NCBI RefSeq assembly: GCF_000264905.1
Contig: NW_006763154.1
Location: forward strand, 225,969-289,968
DNA: 64,000 nt
Reading direction: 5' to 3'
DNA from: Stereum hirsutum FP-91666 SS1
Lineage: Eukaryota; Basidiomycota; Agaricomycetes; Russulales; Stereaceae
Shown: in pieces, positions 1 through 11,678 of the stretch
Layout: every line of letters starts with the position of its first letter
Position numbering within the stretch: the stretch's first letter is position 1
Notes under the pieces: model-generated
Told to the model about the DNA's origin: nothing
The model's database searches: none
The model's input: the letters and a program-made list of their open reading frames with translations, nothing else
Translations under genes and position numbers: made by a program

Positions 1-123
1 AGTACGCTATGTAGGAACACGCGCACGGTCCAGGGGGAGTGCCGTTAGGTTTGGTCCATAGTCGGTATTTCGCTGCATGTAGGAGTTGACAAGAGTCTTT
101 CCGCACGTCTCGCTGAGGGGGAG
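1..123 (+). mobile_element. 3' end of a Copia-like LTR retrotransposon (internal part)
   Basis: This is the last stretch of a retrotransposon whose body lies left of the window. The call rests on the junction: a purine-only run, GAGGGGGAG at 115-123, sits directly against TGTTGGAA, the usual start of Copia-type LTRs. Purine tracts of this kind prime plus-strand synthesis. I cannot recognise reverse transcriptase or RNase H codons in the 114 bases available, so the family assignment rests on the purine-tract and LTR junction alone. Confidence 0.6.
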
Positions 124-331
124 TGTTGGAAATCAGCTTGTGCAGCTCGACGTTGCGAGACTTTTCGCGAGGTTTCCACGGTCAGGCTGAGTCAGCCGCG
201 CCACCCGGCTCCGCCACTTTCAGTACATTGTAGAATATTCTAGTTACTTTTGTACAGTACTATAAATACAGTGAATGTAGGACTCGTTGAGGGCATCGAG
301 TTGCCCTAACACGAGCCAGTCTCACCACTCA
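124..331 (+). repeat. 3' long terminal repeat of the Copia-like element
   Basis: The LTR starts with TGTTGG at 124 and most likely ends with CA at 331, giving about 208 bp with TG...CA ends. It carries a TATA-like box (TATAAATA, 261-268), as expected for an LTR promoter. Downstream is a pyrimidine-rich stretch that ends in an AG splice acceptor (421-422), so the element appears to have inserted into an intron of the ligase gene. The right boundary is uncertain because the 5' LTR and the target-site duplication are outside the window. Confidence 0.6.
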
Positions 332-422
332 GCGTGATTGCAACCTTTCCCTCTCTCTCTCGCTCTCACTCGTCCTCTTTTCGTGCCACTCATCACTTTC
401 CCACGAAAATCTCGATATCTAG

Positions 423-1443
423 GCATGACCGAGAGCTGCGCTGCGGTAAGCATGGTAGGTGTACTCGGCTGTATCCCCTCGGAGCTTGTTGTAAAATCCT
501 CTTTGCTCCTCTGCTCTTCCAGTTCCCCATCTCTCAGAAGGTGGGTACGCTGGGCAGTGGCGGCCAGCTTGTTTCTGGGACCGTGGCAAGGGTGGTCAAG
601 ACTGACGGGTCCATGGCTGGATTCGACGAGCGAGGGGAGCTCTGGGTAAAGGGCGGGCAAATCGCCCTCGGGTATTATGGAGACGAAGTTGCGTAAGTAT
701 TGTTTTCTGCCCAAAAGACATCATGTACTACCAAACTGGCAAGCTGATTTCCACGATAGAACGAAAGAATCTTTCATCGACAGGTGCGTCTCGACCTCTC
801 GTATACTGCCTTAGATTAGATCTCCGATGCCTTGCCCGCTAAACAGTTGGTACCGTACCGGCGACGAAATCATCATGCGAGAGAACGGTGATATATTTAT
901 CACAGATCGAATCAAGGTAAGAGAGGCATCTACTTCCCCTCGGAAATCATGAACATGCGCTGATATACCCCATCCTGGAATTTAGGAGCTCATCAAATCA
1001 AAGGGTTTCCAGGTCGCCCCAGCTGAGTTAGAGGGTCACTTACTCACGCATCCCGACGTGGCGGACGCCGGCGTCATTGGCATCCCGGACGACTATGCCG
1101 GGGAGGTTCCTCTTGCGTTCATAGCTCTGCGACCTGCCACCGCTGCCAATATCGCTGCAGACCAGAGTGGTGCGGCAGAGAAGGCGGTTCGCAAGAGTAT
1201 TTTCAAGGTACGTTCCTATCATACGTACTCCGTGCCGCACATGCACATCCCAGAACGAACTGGCTGATCACTTGGCGATGACAGCACGTCTCTCAGGCCA
1301 AGTCGAGTTACAAATGGCTTACGGGCGGGATTGTGTTCGTCGAAGCAATCCCGAAGAGTACGAGTGGGAAAATTCTACGTCGTGTGCTGAGGGAGCATGC
1401 AAAGAGTTTCGGGTGTCATGGCGATCCTCCTGCAAAATTGTAG
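423..1443 (+). CDS. 4-coumarate-CoA ligase-like AMP-dependent acyl-CoA synthetase, C-terminal part
   Basis: This is an ANL-superfamily enzyme that activates a carboxylic acid as acyl-AMP and transfers it to CoA. The visible exons begin in the MTES motif (423-445) and continue at 523-692, 760-783, 847-916, 986-1207 and 1285-1443. They encode [15 protein letters not shown], the hinge [27 protein letters not shown] and the C-terminal [11 protein letters not shown] with its catalytic lysine, so the C-terminal lid domain is complete. The N-terminal two thirds lie upstream. They are separated from these exons by the Copia LTR, which sits just before the acceptor at 421-422. The visible reading frame has no lesion. 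Whether the gene is still spliced across the insertion cannot be judged from this window. The substrate (aryl, medium or long chain) is not determined. Confidence 0.85.
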
Positions 1444-2422
1444 TCTCCTCACCTCCAGTGAGACCACTCGTTATTTCTATCTACCCTCGGCACCTCCATC
1501 TCACGCCATACTCTGCTTTCTCCACTTGGACAGGATGTCACATCTTTTGCTTGCACCATGCGTATACAACAACGAAGATGTAGTAGACAAATCCCGAATG
1601 CACTGGAAAAATACCTTGAAATATCGTCGTCTCTCCCTTCGGTCGCCGCATCGTTACGGTGGCACACATTCTCACATATTCCCTATCCTTGCACCGTCTT
1701 GAAGTGCTCGCGCCTATGCGAATGGTACATATACCTACCCCCCTCATTGGCTGCGGAAAATATCCGAGTCTGAGGTAGAGTGAATGGCTATAAGACAAGA
1801 TGAGTCCACAAGATGCGGCCGACGAGCAAGATACATACTTGGTGTGCTCAAGCGTACTAAATAAGTGCGGTAACTACCTACAAACGAGAACGAAAAAGAG
1901 CCACTGTAACCAACAGACCACGAGTGGGCATTGAAAGTGGCGTGACGGCGTTGATGAGGGAAGGCCCGGAAGGGTGGCGCCATGTGTCAATCCACTGCCG
2001 GCAGATTCCGTATAGACGGCGCTTGTTCATCGTTCGTGTTTTGTCCTGTTTTGTCTCAAACAAGTCTCAACCGCTCCTTGCTCACCTGACAAAACTGCTC
2101 CCCGGCTGGACCGGTTTCACATGTTGGCGGTAAACTCCTCGGCATCAACGATGGAGCAGATGAAGCCACGGTCGAGCTTTGAGCTGACCAAAACAATTGG
2201 CTTGCAATTGACTTTCCGATCCCAGATTTCCTGCGACTTTCTTCAGGGAGAAGCATTCTAGTCGGAGACCACGTTAGATCCTAATCCTTCTGATGCCCCG
2301 CACACGTACTTATATTCCATGTACGTCTTTTGTCTGCTATTAGATCGCAAGGCCCAGGTTAGAACTATCCGTTCCGTAGCCCGTTATACTCAGCCCACAT
2401 CGTCCATCAACCACGCTCAATC
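1444..2422. other. Intergenic region between ligase and dehydrogenase
   Basis: I see no convincing coding sequence here. It should hold the terminator of the ligase gene and the promoter of the acyl-CoA dehydrogenase gene. The small open frames lack family similarity and conflict with each other. Confidence 0.5.
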
Positions 2423-4628
2423 ATGCGAATCGAAGAGGGATTTCAGCAGGTGTGTCTATCTCACCTCATTAAGTTAAGTGACCGCTAATATCTCGGACGA
2501 AGACGCCTTATGATGTCCTCCATCCGTACGCTGATGATACGGTCCTACCTAGTCTCCTACGACGATTGCTGCCGCAGAGGTACATCATTTAACAAGGTAT
2601 CAGCAGGTAGAGCACTGACCCAGACCCCATTGACAATGAAGTGCCCGCGAAGAAATAGAAGCGGATTTGATACGATGTGGGAAACGTCTCGTCGAAGGTA
2701 CTATCAGACTACCTTTCGCGACACACTACTAACTACCCGAACTTCCAGAGATACGTCCTCTTTCAGCCATAGTTCACCACCCAACTTTGGTTCAGTATGA
2801 CCACTGGGGCCATCGAGTGGACGAACTCCACACTTCTGAAGGGTGGCGTAAGTTGGAAGAGTTCGGCATCAAGGAGGGTTTTGTTTCGATTGCGTACGAA
2901 AGGAAATATGATGCGTTGAGCAGGGTTTATTCGTCCGCAAAGATACTAGCCATGACGGGTGATTGCCATGTAGTGAGTATCTTCCGCATTTATTTGAGCT
3001 AGCTTGTGGTTCTCATGTCGGTGCTCAGGTTATGTGCCCGTTGGGTATGACGGATGGTGCCGCCAGAAGTGAGCTCAATCTTCTCAGAAGCTGGACAGCG
3101 AATATGTATACTGATTGAGAGCAGTAATTGAGGTGTCAGGGACGGAAGAGATGAAACGAGAGTTATTGCCTAGGTTGATCAGGTATGAGGCCTACATAAT
3201 CCTTTTTGTTGTATCATTGACATTTGCTCTCTATAAGTCGTGATCCGTCCTTCGCATATATGGCGGGACAGTGGATGACGGAGGTAGCTCGTACCTTGCT
3301 ACTACACGCTTTGCCAGATATACTGAAGCAGTTTGACTAGCGTCCTGGCGGCTCCGACGTCTCCCAGTCCGAAACCACTGCGATACCGACAACTCGCATC
3401 CCGTCAGATCTTGGCCCCCCCTACCTTCTCAGCGGCTTTAAGTGGTTTTCTAGTGCTGCAGAAGGCAACATGGCCGTCGCCCTCGGCCGTACAAGTCCAG
3501 TATCCCAAGCACCCGGGTCTCGTGGTCTCTCCCTCTTCGTCATACCCCTCCGTCATGGTGCTTATCCAACACCGCTCAGCAATGGAGTGCGGATGCATAG
3601 GCTGAAGAACAAGTTTGGAACGCACGGTGTGCCTACTGCCGAGCTCGAGTTGGAAAATACAAGAGGATGGTTAATTGGGGAACTTGGACAGGGCGTGAAG
3701 ACTGTCGCGACCGTGCTCAACGTCACCAGGATCCTTTCTGCTCTCCATTTGTCGGGAAGCTTACAGCGATCCATTTCCATCGCACGATCATACGCTCTAG
3801 TCCGCACTATCGATGGAGGGAAAACACTGCTCAGCAACGCACCTCTTCATGTGGCTACCCTGGCCGACGCCACACTTCTCTACCGGGCTGTCACCTATAT
3901 GGCATTCGGCACCATCGAGCTTCTGGGAAAGAGTGAATGCGGGGCAGCAAGTGAAGAAGAGGAGATGCGGCTTAGGATGCTGACTCCGGCCGTGAAGGCA
4001 TATGCATCTGTCAGATGTCCGACGGCAATGGAAGAGATGATGGGTGCGCTTGGAGGGTTGGGGTATATGGAAGAAGTGGGAATCGGGAGATTGATCAGAG
4101 ACAGCTTAGTGGAGAGAATCTGGGAGGGAACTGTCAATGTTCTCGCCCTTGATCTTGTCCGAGCAACGAAGAAGCCGAGGGTGGTGGAAAGCTACATGGC
4201 GGTTTGTCCTATGTCATTCTCCCCTCTAGTAAATGTGCTGATGACGGCTCAAGTGGGCTCAATCCGTGATCTCGTCAAGTGCTGGAGTCATGGAGCTTTC
4301 CGCTGCCCGCAAGACTATAGAGCGCCTCCAAGGGCTCTTACAGAACCTCCTTCGGCTCCTCTCCCACGCACTCACCAACCCTCTCCTGCCACGTATCGCC
4401 CTGAATTATTTTGCCAGCATTTCTTGTGGCCTTTATCTGCTCCAGCACGCCATCTGGTCGGTGGGCAATAAAGAACAGGCTTGTGACGTTGATCTTGAAG
4501 CATTCCGGCGATGGGTGGACGAAGGAGACATGCATACTTATGCGCAAGAAGCAGAGGCGGTTCTGTCAGAAGACAATATAGCACGAGCAAAGCTCAATTC
4601 GCAGCTGGTGTATGGAGCCAAGCTTTGA
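2423..4628 (+). CDS. Acyl-CoA dehydrogenase, AidB-like (FAD-dependent)
   Basis: The product is a flavoprotein of the acyl-CoA dehydrogenase family, closest in pattern to the fungal AidB-like branch. The start ATG (2423) opens MRIEEGFQQ, joined to TPYDVLHPYADDTVLPSLL. Later exons give the HTSEGW region, CPLGMTDGAAR, GQWMTERPGGSDVSQSET (flavin and substrate loop) and the long exon from about 3340 to 4200. That exon contains YLLSGFKWFSS, NKFGTHGVPTAELE and the C-terminal IWEGTVNVLALDLVRAT helix. The last exon (from about 4295) adds a C-terminal tail ending at 4628. I count about nine exons with short introns. No stop or frame lesion is seen. The enzyme probably acts on acyl- or aryl-CoA esters. 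The preceding CoA-ligase gene on the same strand could supply such substrates, but joint action is inference. Confidence 0.88.
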
Positions 4629-4909
4629 CGAACTGTGCTTGCGTAAGTCTTGTATATACTTTCGACATCGAAAACTGAATTCACGCAGACACTGACTGCC
4701 ACATTCACTCGATCTTGATGACTTCTTGCCACGTTTACAGTCACATTGGCTCGAGGTCGTCTGCTGGTCCAGCCCGCTGAATAGAAACCGTAACGTGTTG
4801 CGAGATCAAGTGTGATAATGACGGAAAACGTTATTGATACATGGGCGTAGTGTAGTGTACAACAACAATGTATAGCATAAAGTGAGGAGATGTAGTGTTC
4901 ATCATGCGA

Positions 4910-7213
4910 CTAAAGATCCGTGGAGTGAATCAAGGCAAGAGCCTTATCATCTCTTGGGGTAATTGAACATTCAAATGGTAAGGGTACACTGGATAAGATG
5001 GGAGTGAGATCCCTGGACAAGCGCTGAGGAATTTCGACGTACCTCAGCATCGGGACGTCGACAGTATGTTCCCCCATGACAGGTATCTCACTCCCGTACT
5101 CATCCTTGGCATAATCGACCGTGAACACAGCAAGAACCGACATGATTGTCACGAGAGTCATCTGCTGTGCGAGGAAACGACCAGGACAGATCCTAAGTTC
5201 GGTTCATAGTTAGTCGTGTTTCGGTAGTAGTGCACAGGCTCGATCCTGACCTTCGACCAAACCCGTATGCAGCTTCAATATCAGGATCGTCCTTGAAGTG
5301 ACCATCTTCGGTAAGGAAACGTTCTGGACGGAACGAATCCGGGTCGGGATACTTCACAGGATCGTGCAGCATTGCCCTGGAGAATAATCGACGTGAATCG
5401 CCAGATCTCTACGTTTAATGACCAAGTTGAAATGTACCATAAGTTGACGAATACCACAGAGCCTGCAATATTATGGAGGTCAACACTGGAAGAAGGACCA
5501 GTAAACAATAACATACCTTTAGGAAGGATATATCCATCGTATACTTCGTCCTCTGCATTTGCACGAGGTACACCTGTGTCGCCGTCGCATATGATAAGTA
5601 ACTCTGTCGGGTAAGAGGCGATATGAGTAGTACCTACCAAGAGGAGAGATCACCCTCCAGCGCAAAAGTTCCAGATATATGGCCTTTATGTATGGAAGGG
5701 TGTCGCGATCGTCCAGATTTGGAAGGCGGTCTCTACCGACAATGGTATCAAGCTCGGCTTGTGCTTTTCGTTGTGTCTCTGGGAAGAACAATAAAGCGAG
5801 GAAGAAGTTGGTGAGGAGCGTAGACGTCTGCGAAGGACCGCTAGTGAATGCTGTGTCAAAGTATGTTTATCATAAGGGCACTCACGGTTTCAACGGCACC
5901 TAAAGAAACTGGACGTCAAAAAAACACAGAGACAAGCCGATTCAATAGTCGCACCATCGTAAAGAGTTGCAGCTACATTCTTGATGCGCGTCTGTTGATC
6001 ATTTGGCGGGAGTTCAAAGCCTTCATGAGCCGTCAGGTACTCATGGCTCAGAGAGGCTTTGGCAGTTCCGTCATGCTGTAAAGAAAGGGAGTCAGACGAG
6101 ACGAGGCTTGGATAAGGTAGAACTCACGATAGCCGCCTTCACGAAGTCGAAGGGGACGTCCACTATTTCTCGAGCAAGCTGTTTGATATGCGGTACGAGT
6201 CGCATACCGCCCATTCCAGGGAACCAAGAAGGCAGATGTTTGACTACTCAAATGATTATGACTGAGAATGAATACCAAAGATAATCGGGTAGTCGTACAC
6301 ATAGGGAATATGTTTATGAGACCAGCAGCTGAGAAGGTGACAGACAGGACCGTCTGGTTCAATTCGTGAGCATTGACGACGTAAGCATTGTCGATTGACT
6401 TCAGATCGTAGCCATAGGTGATCGACCTAGGAACATGTTAAAATGTATTACGGAGGTCAAACTCTTTGGGGGACCGACATAATCATCGCTGTCAGCATGC
6501 TATAGGCGCTCGTCAGTGTACGTTCCCAAGCCCATGCGCCCAAAGATACAGGAAACTCACAACTTGATATGGTCCGAAAATCCCGCAGGATCGCGTAAAA
6601 GCGAGCGCAGCAGCTCGTGAGCACGGAAAGTCTCCATTGCGCGATATGCAGTGATAGCATTTGGTCGAAGGCCATGGTCAGCAATGCGGCGCTCGAGACG
6701 ATGTTCGTCACTGTGCGGTTTCAACGCAACGTTCCATGAGTAGAGGCCCATCCTGATAAGCAACGTCAGTGTGGTACTAGTTGCCGTGGACGAAAAGGTA
6801 CTGCCTACATGTCGAATAACGGGAATACAGGGCGGTCCGACCAGGTCAGTCCCCGTTTCTCCAGCAGATCTCTCGCCACTGTGGCGGAATTGATAACAAG
6901 GATAGTCTGCCCCATAGTCCGGAGAGACATCAAGGACCCTAATTTATTTCGATGGTGAAGAGGTGGAAACGGCATAGGGACAAGAGGCCTACCGCTCACC
7001 ATATTTCTGAGCCATCTGGTTATAGATCTCCCAAGGAGACTTTCGAGGCACATCCATAAGATTGCCTATTAGAGGATATCCGCGGGGTCCAGGAGGAAGC
7101 GAGAGCCGTGGTTGCCGAGCATGAGCGAGCAGCTTCCTGACAGTGCTCAATACAAGAACGAACAACGCGACCGCCGCACAGTCGACCAGCAGCAGAGGTA
7201 AATCAAGAAGCAT
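4910..7213 (-). CDS. Cytochrome P450 monooxygenase (CYP)
   Basis: The product is a membrane-bound haem-thiolate monooxygenase with an N-terminal hydrophobic anchor (MLLDLPLLLVDCAAVALFVL) followed by the proline-rich hinge LSLPPGPRGYPLIGN. The start is ATG at 7213; an upstream in-frame GTG was not used. Later exons give the helix-C region, KHLPSWFPGMGG, a helix-I segment with GAVET, PETQRKAQAELD, the K-helix ELLRWR (ExxR), FRPERF and the haem loop YGFGRRICPGR. In the haem loop the exon junction falls within FGRR. The C-terminus ends at 4912/4910. About ten exons with short introns are needed. All signature motifs are intact, so the gene is probably functional. It lies tail-to-tail with the acyl-CoA dehydrogenase, 281 bp apart. 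The substrate is unknown. Confidence 0.9.
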
Positions 7214-10200
7214 TTGGGATGACGACGCGCTCAGGCAGACTGACACTGGGCTGTTATAGGTGCTCCACGACCCACCCGTGCCTTTGAGAGATCCTGATAA
7301 GCGATCATGGGATGATTACTAGTTACTTCCTCTGGTGGCGTAAGGAGGCGTTGAACCATGCGAGAATAAGACATATGATACACACTGGGCCGCTCATGGC
7401 ATCACTTTTACGAGCAGTTTCGGGCGGGGATAAGAGCTTTTCGCCTGTAACATGGCCTCGAGGTAGACACTATGCAGACTAGCAGCGACGTGGCCCTGTT
7501 GTCCCGCTTGACTAACGCTTGGGAGGCTGGGGCAGAATGGTCCCCAATGCTACCTCAGGCGGTAATCACGAACATACGATGTCACTCCAATATCCCAACT
7601 GCGATGTAGCACCCGCAAACGCAAGGGTGCATATCGGAGGAGAGGAGCTGAGCGTAGACTCTAGTGGTGTGATACTGATCAGGAAAGGAGACATGGATCG
7701 TGACGTGATCCAACCGTTACCGAAAACAGCTCTTTTTCTTTTCCGCAACATAATGAGCCCACGATGCTGTGCAGTTCCGTATGTTCTGCAGTAGCCCTGA
7801 TTAGACTAGCAGCGCTCTCGTCTCTCGGTCTCTGGGAGCTATCAAGCGTTAGAATGGAAGAGCCACACTGCAAAAACAAACACCAATCAATGTGAGGAAG
7901 AAGAGATACCGAGGGGTCCTGTGGCGTATCTCATAGGCTCCTGTGATGTGTATTGGGTTTCCCGCTTCGGCCTGAAGGCAGCCGATCGTGAACACAGAGA
8001 AATATAAGCAGTCTTGTATATGAGCTACTGGATGAGAAAACGGCTATGGAACCGCTGCATGAGAACCAGGCATGGGGTAGCGATGTCCGCCATTCAAGGA
8101 AGAAAAGCGGAAATGACGCACAATGGGACGTGTTTTCGATGTTGTTGTCAAAGTTAGACACACATCCTACTCAATCTTCTCGACGGCGACGAGTCTCTTC
8201 TCCACGATGCATCGTCTTTCGATTCGAGAAGAACCACTGACGGAGAATTTTTCGATCACAATTGATCCTCGCATTCGCTTAGGGGCGGGAATACATAACC
8301 CGGCCTCGAGTGGAGTTCGAAAAGTGTCTCCCGAAGGTATCGGCCCCGCTGGCACGTAACTTACCTTTCCTCGGCGAAACTGGCGTGTAGGCCCAGAAAA
8401 ATATTTACGAAGGGCGTCCCTGTTGACCATAAGCGTACGAACACAGGAAACAGTATAAGAGTACATCTACCTTTCATCTGTATCCAAATCAAAATCACCT
8501 CGAGCGACGTACATTCCGTGGTTGTAATTTCTAGGGCGCACCTGTACCCGTTGTGGCCATCTCGCCACATGGTTTTAGATGCGTGTGTTCGTTTGGAGAA
8601 CAGCTTATCAGGTAGACCTCTAAGCAAGGCAAATTTTAGCGAGGCGATCAGTTCTCAAAATGATGCAACACCATTATATCTTTGACGCGCACCTTGTGCA
8701 GTATGGATATTCGTTTTGTTCCGCAAAGACTCTCGCAACTTTGTATCATGCGTCTCGGCCTATTCAATGTCCTACGGACGAAGAGACCGAGATTCAGCAG
8801 CATAAAAGGTCACAAAAGAAGATTCAATTGGAAATTGAGGAATCCCGGGCTCCAGACCACGGTCATAAAATCACGACGGGGAAAAGGCCTGTCATTCTGG
8901 AGAAGAATGTCTAGTACCATCCGGAGACACCAACGTGCAACTCTGAGGTCTGAGCAGTAGAGAGTGCGACGAGACCAGCAAGAGCATAAGAAGGGAACCA
9001 GGTTGAGAGAGTAAGCGACTCGGAGCTGGCAGCCAAACGCGGTGCAGACCGGTTGCTCAAGGGGAATGATGGAGTCACGTAGGCGAAGACCCGATTCTGC
9101 AAAGGAAATCAGCTTGCGGGCTGTTGTAGCGCTGTGTTGCCGGTGGGTTAGATCTACGAATACGAGCAATATAAGTCAAGGATTGTGGTAGGAGACGGGG
9201 TCACAGGGAAGCAAAGAGCCGGATGCACTGATCATAAGTTCATACACACACATACGTTCTTGGTCTTTCGTGGTAGAACTCAGTATCAGAGGCTGCAATA
9301 GGCGGAAGGAAAGAGATGTCTACGGGTAAAAGATGGGTTTGTGTACTTGCCCTGGCTCTTCTCCCGGTACTTCAGCCGAGAAGGGCAGCCAGATACTAAC
9401 GCGTCTCCATGGCTCATTATTCCGAGGACTAATATTCGTAAAGAAAATGAAGACGCACATTGGAGATCCAGCCCGAGATATTTTCAGCTAAGCACTCTAA
9501 GGTTGATCTGGCCACAAAACTCACAACACCACCTCCGTCTGTATTTCACTCCAGGCATGACTGCGTCTCGTTTCTTGTCGTTCTGCGTCGTAGGGGAGGC
9601 TCCAACGCTGATCCCTCTTTGACGGGTCCGACCTGCTGCATCTCAAGGCTGGGAATTGATGTCCGGTGTATTTAACGAGGAGTGTTATACAGGAGTGTTG
9701 TACAGTGGCCGGCATACGTAGTCGTTGAAGTAGTAGTACTAGTAGTAGAAAGCACGAAGACCGCCGGAAGCCATCGACGCGCCGCTTGTCTCGACCACGT
9801 GGCACAAACAACAAATGCCTCAACAAATTCACACGGGTACTTCTAGCGAGGGCGTCGGTGCGGATGCTGCCAGTGAGCTGACTGCGTTGTTCTGTTCTAC
9901 TCAAAGCGTCACTGGAGCATTCAGGAGCAGGTCAAAATGGTATAATCAGTCACTACGGGGGCATGATAACCGACAGCCTTGGCCCGTTGGGCCACCGTGA
10001 CGCTTCGAAGTGGCGTTCAGTCGGAGTCTGAATCCTACGATGCGGTTCAAATGGGCAGAATGTGGCGTCACTCGTGCTTGGTCTCTCACCATTACCATGC
10101 TCCTCTAAACTTGGGCGAACTTTGATAAACCGTGTGCTTTGAAATACATATCTCTCTCACTTCTAGGCTGCTTATGCTTGTCAAATGAAGTTGTATCGAC

Positions 10201-11678
10201 CAGGCCGAGGTGCATGATCAAACCAGTGGCCCTTCATGTCCCTCGAGCTTCCGCTTGACGTCGTTGCTGTTACAGCGGTCGATCCGGACTATACCTTGTG
10301 TCCCACTCTTTTGACTGTATCAGCTTGGTCAAATCTCGACCAGTCGTCTCCTGATCGTTACATTGGCCTCGTCATACTGAGTCTACCCAACCTGTGACGA
10401 TTCTTCCAACCCTTATCGTGTCAAGGCCATGGATGTCTTGCCTTCCAGTTTCCCTTCCTGCCGATCTTCAATCCTCCACGGCTTGCTGCAGAGGCAACAG
10501 TTACTGCGACAGATCATCAGGGTAATCTCTCAGTGCCACAGCCGATTGGACAATCTGATAGTTCTTGTGCGGGTCTTAATATTTTTTCCCCAGTCACATT
10601 CGCATATCAATCTCTAGCCTGCTTTCCTGACAGCAGACATCATCATACAAACGGTCAAATCGATACTATATGAACGGATGAGGCTATCGTTATTTTCAGG
10701 TGGTAGAGTATACAATGTGAATCATCGGACGACTTCCACCCATTTGCTTGTTGCTTTGAGTTATACTCTCGGTTTTTTTCTTCCATGCAACGTGCATTAT
10801 TGTCGTAACGTGTAGTAGGCTACTTCCTGTAAATGTGAATGTCCATTTATGCCTCAGTAAACATGAGGAAACCCCAGGAACGCCGATCCGATGCCTCCCT
10901 TTTCATGCCTTTGGGGACTTGCCGCTCGGCCATTCCTGCAATTGCCCCACTTGATCCTCATCTCCCATTCGTAAAGACTTGCGTCAACTCTCCTCAAAAA
11001 ATACAGTACGGTGAAGAATCCGATATGAAAGATGAAGCAGCTGCCGTGCATCGATAGTCGAGCGGACTCGCGCCTCAAAACCACGAGACTCACGCGGCGA
11101 AACCTGTTTGCTTCCAACCATCTCCCCTTCAAAATCTCCGACTGTACTCTTCTGCGTTACCACCCGTGTTGTACTTGCTGTGTATATTGCTGTGTATCGA
11201 TATCTCACCGTACTTATCTGGACGTCACAAGAAGCGGGGAAGCTTTTCTATTTGGGTTCCCTTGGTTATCACAGCACTTGCAAGCGCTAGCGCTCGAACG
11301 ACCCTCGACTTTCATCGCTCATTCTCGTCCATTTCACCCTCGATATCGGAGAAGGCTTGTAGAGAATTCATAGGATAGGTTGAGGCGCGCATAGGACCTG
11401 TCTGGAGTGATCACGATCTGTGTAGAAAGTTCAGGAAACGGAACAGTCGAACAAGGGTGCGTCAAGGCTATGCTTCTCATGGTCCTGCAAAGCGATGAAC
11501 ATAATTTTTGTTTGACTATCCCCGGACGATAATATCTCAATACCATCGTCCTCGCTCTTTCCGCACCATAGCCTCATACCCTTTCCTCTGAAGGACCCAG
11601 TTCCGAATCTTAACCACCGCTTCACCGACACTTCAAGACCATACCCCCACCATCACACGATCTATCGCATACTCAATC
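7214..11678. other. 4.4-kb gene-poor interval
   Basis: I find no recognisable gene here. Open frames are short (under about 130 codons), overlap on both strands and show no family motif. A short AGT/TAG-rich run lies near 9726-9750. The interval should contain the P450 promoter on its left and the calcineurin promoter on its right. Pyrimidine-rich sequence with no clear TATA box precedes the calcineurin ATG. No inverted-repeat element was detected by eye. Confidence 0.45.

Noticed and set aside
7214..7246. Extension of the P450 start to 7246
   Set aside because: The first codon would be GTG; ATG at 7213 directly precedes the membrane anchor.
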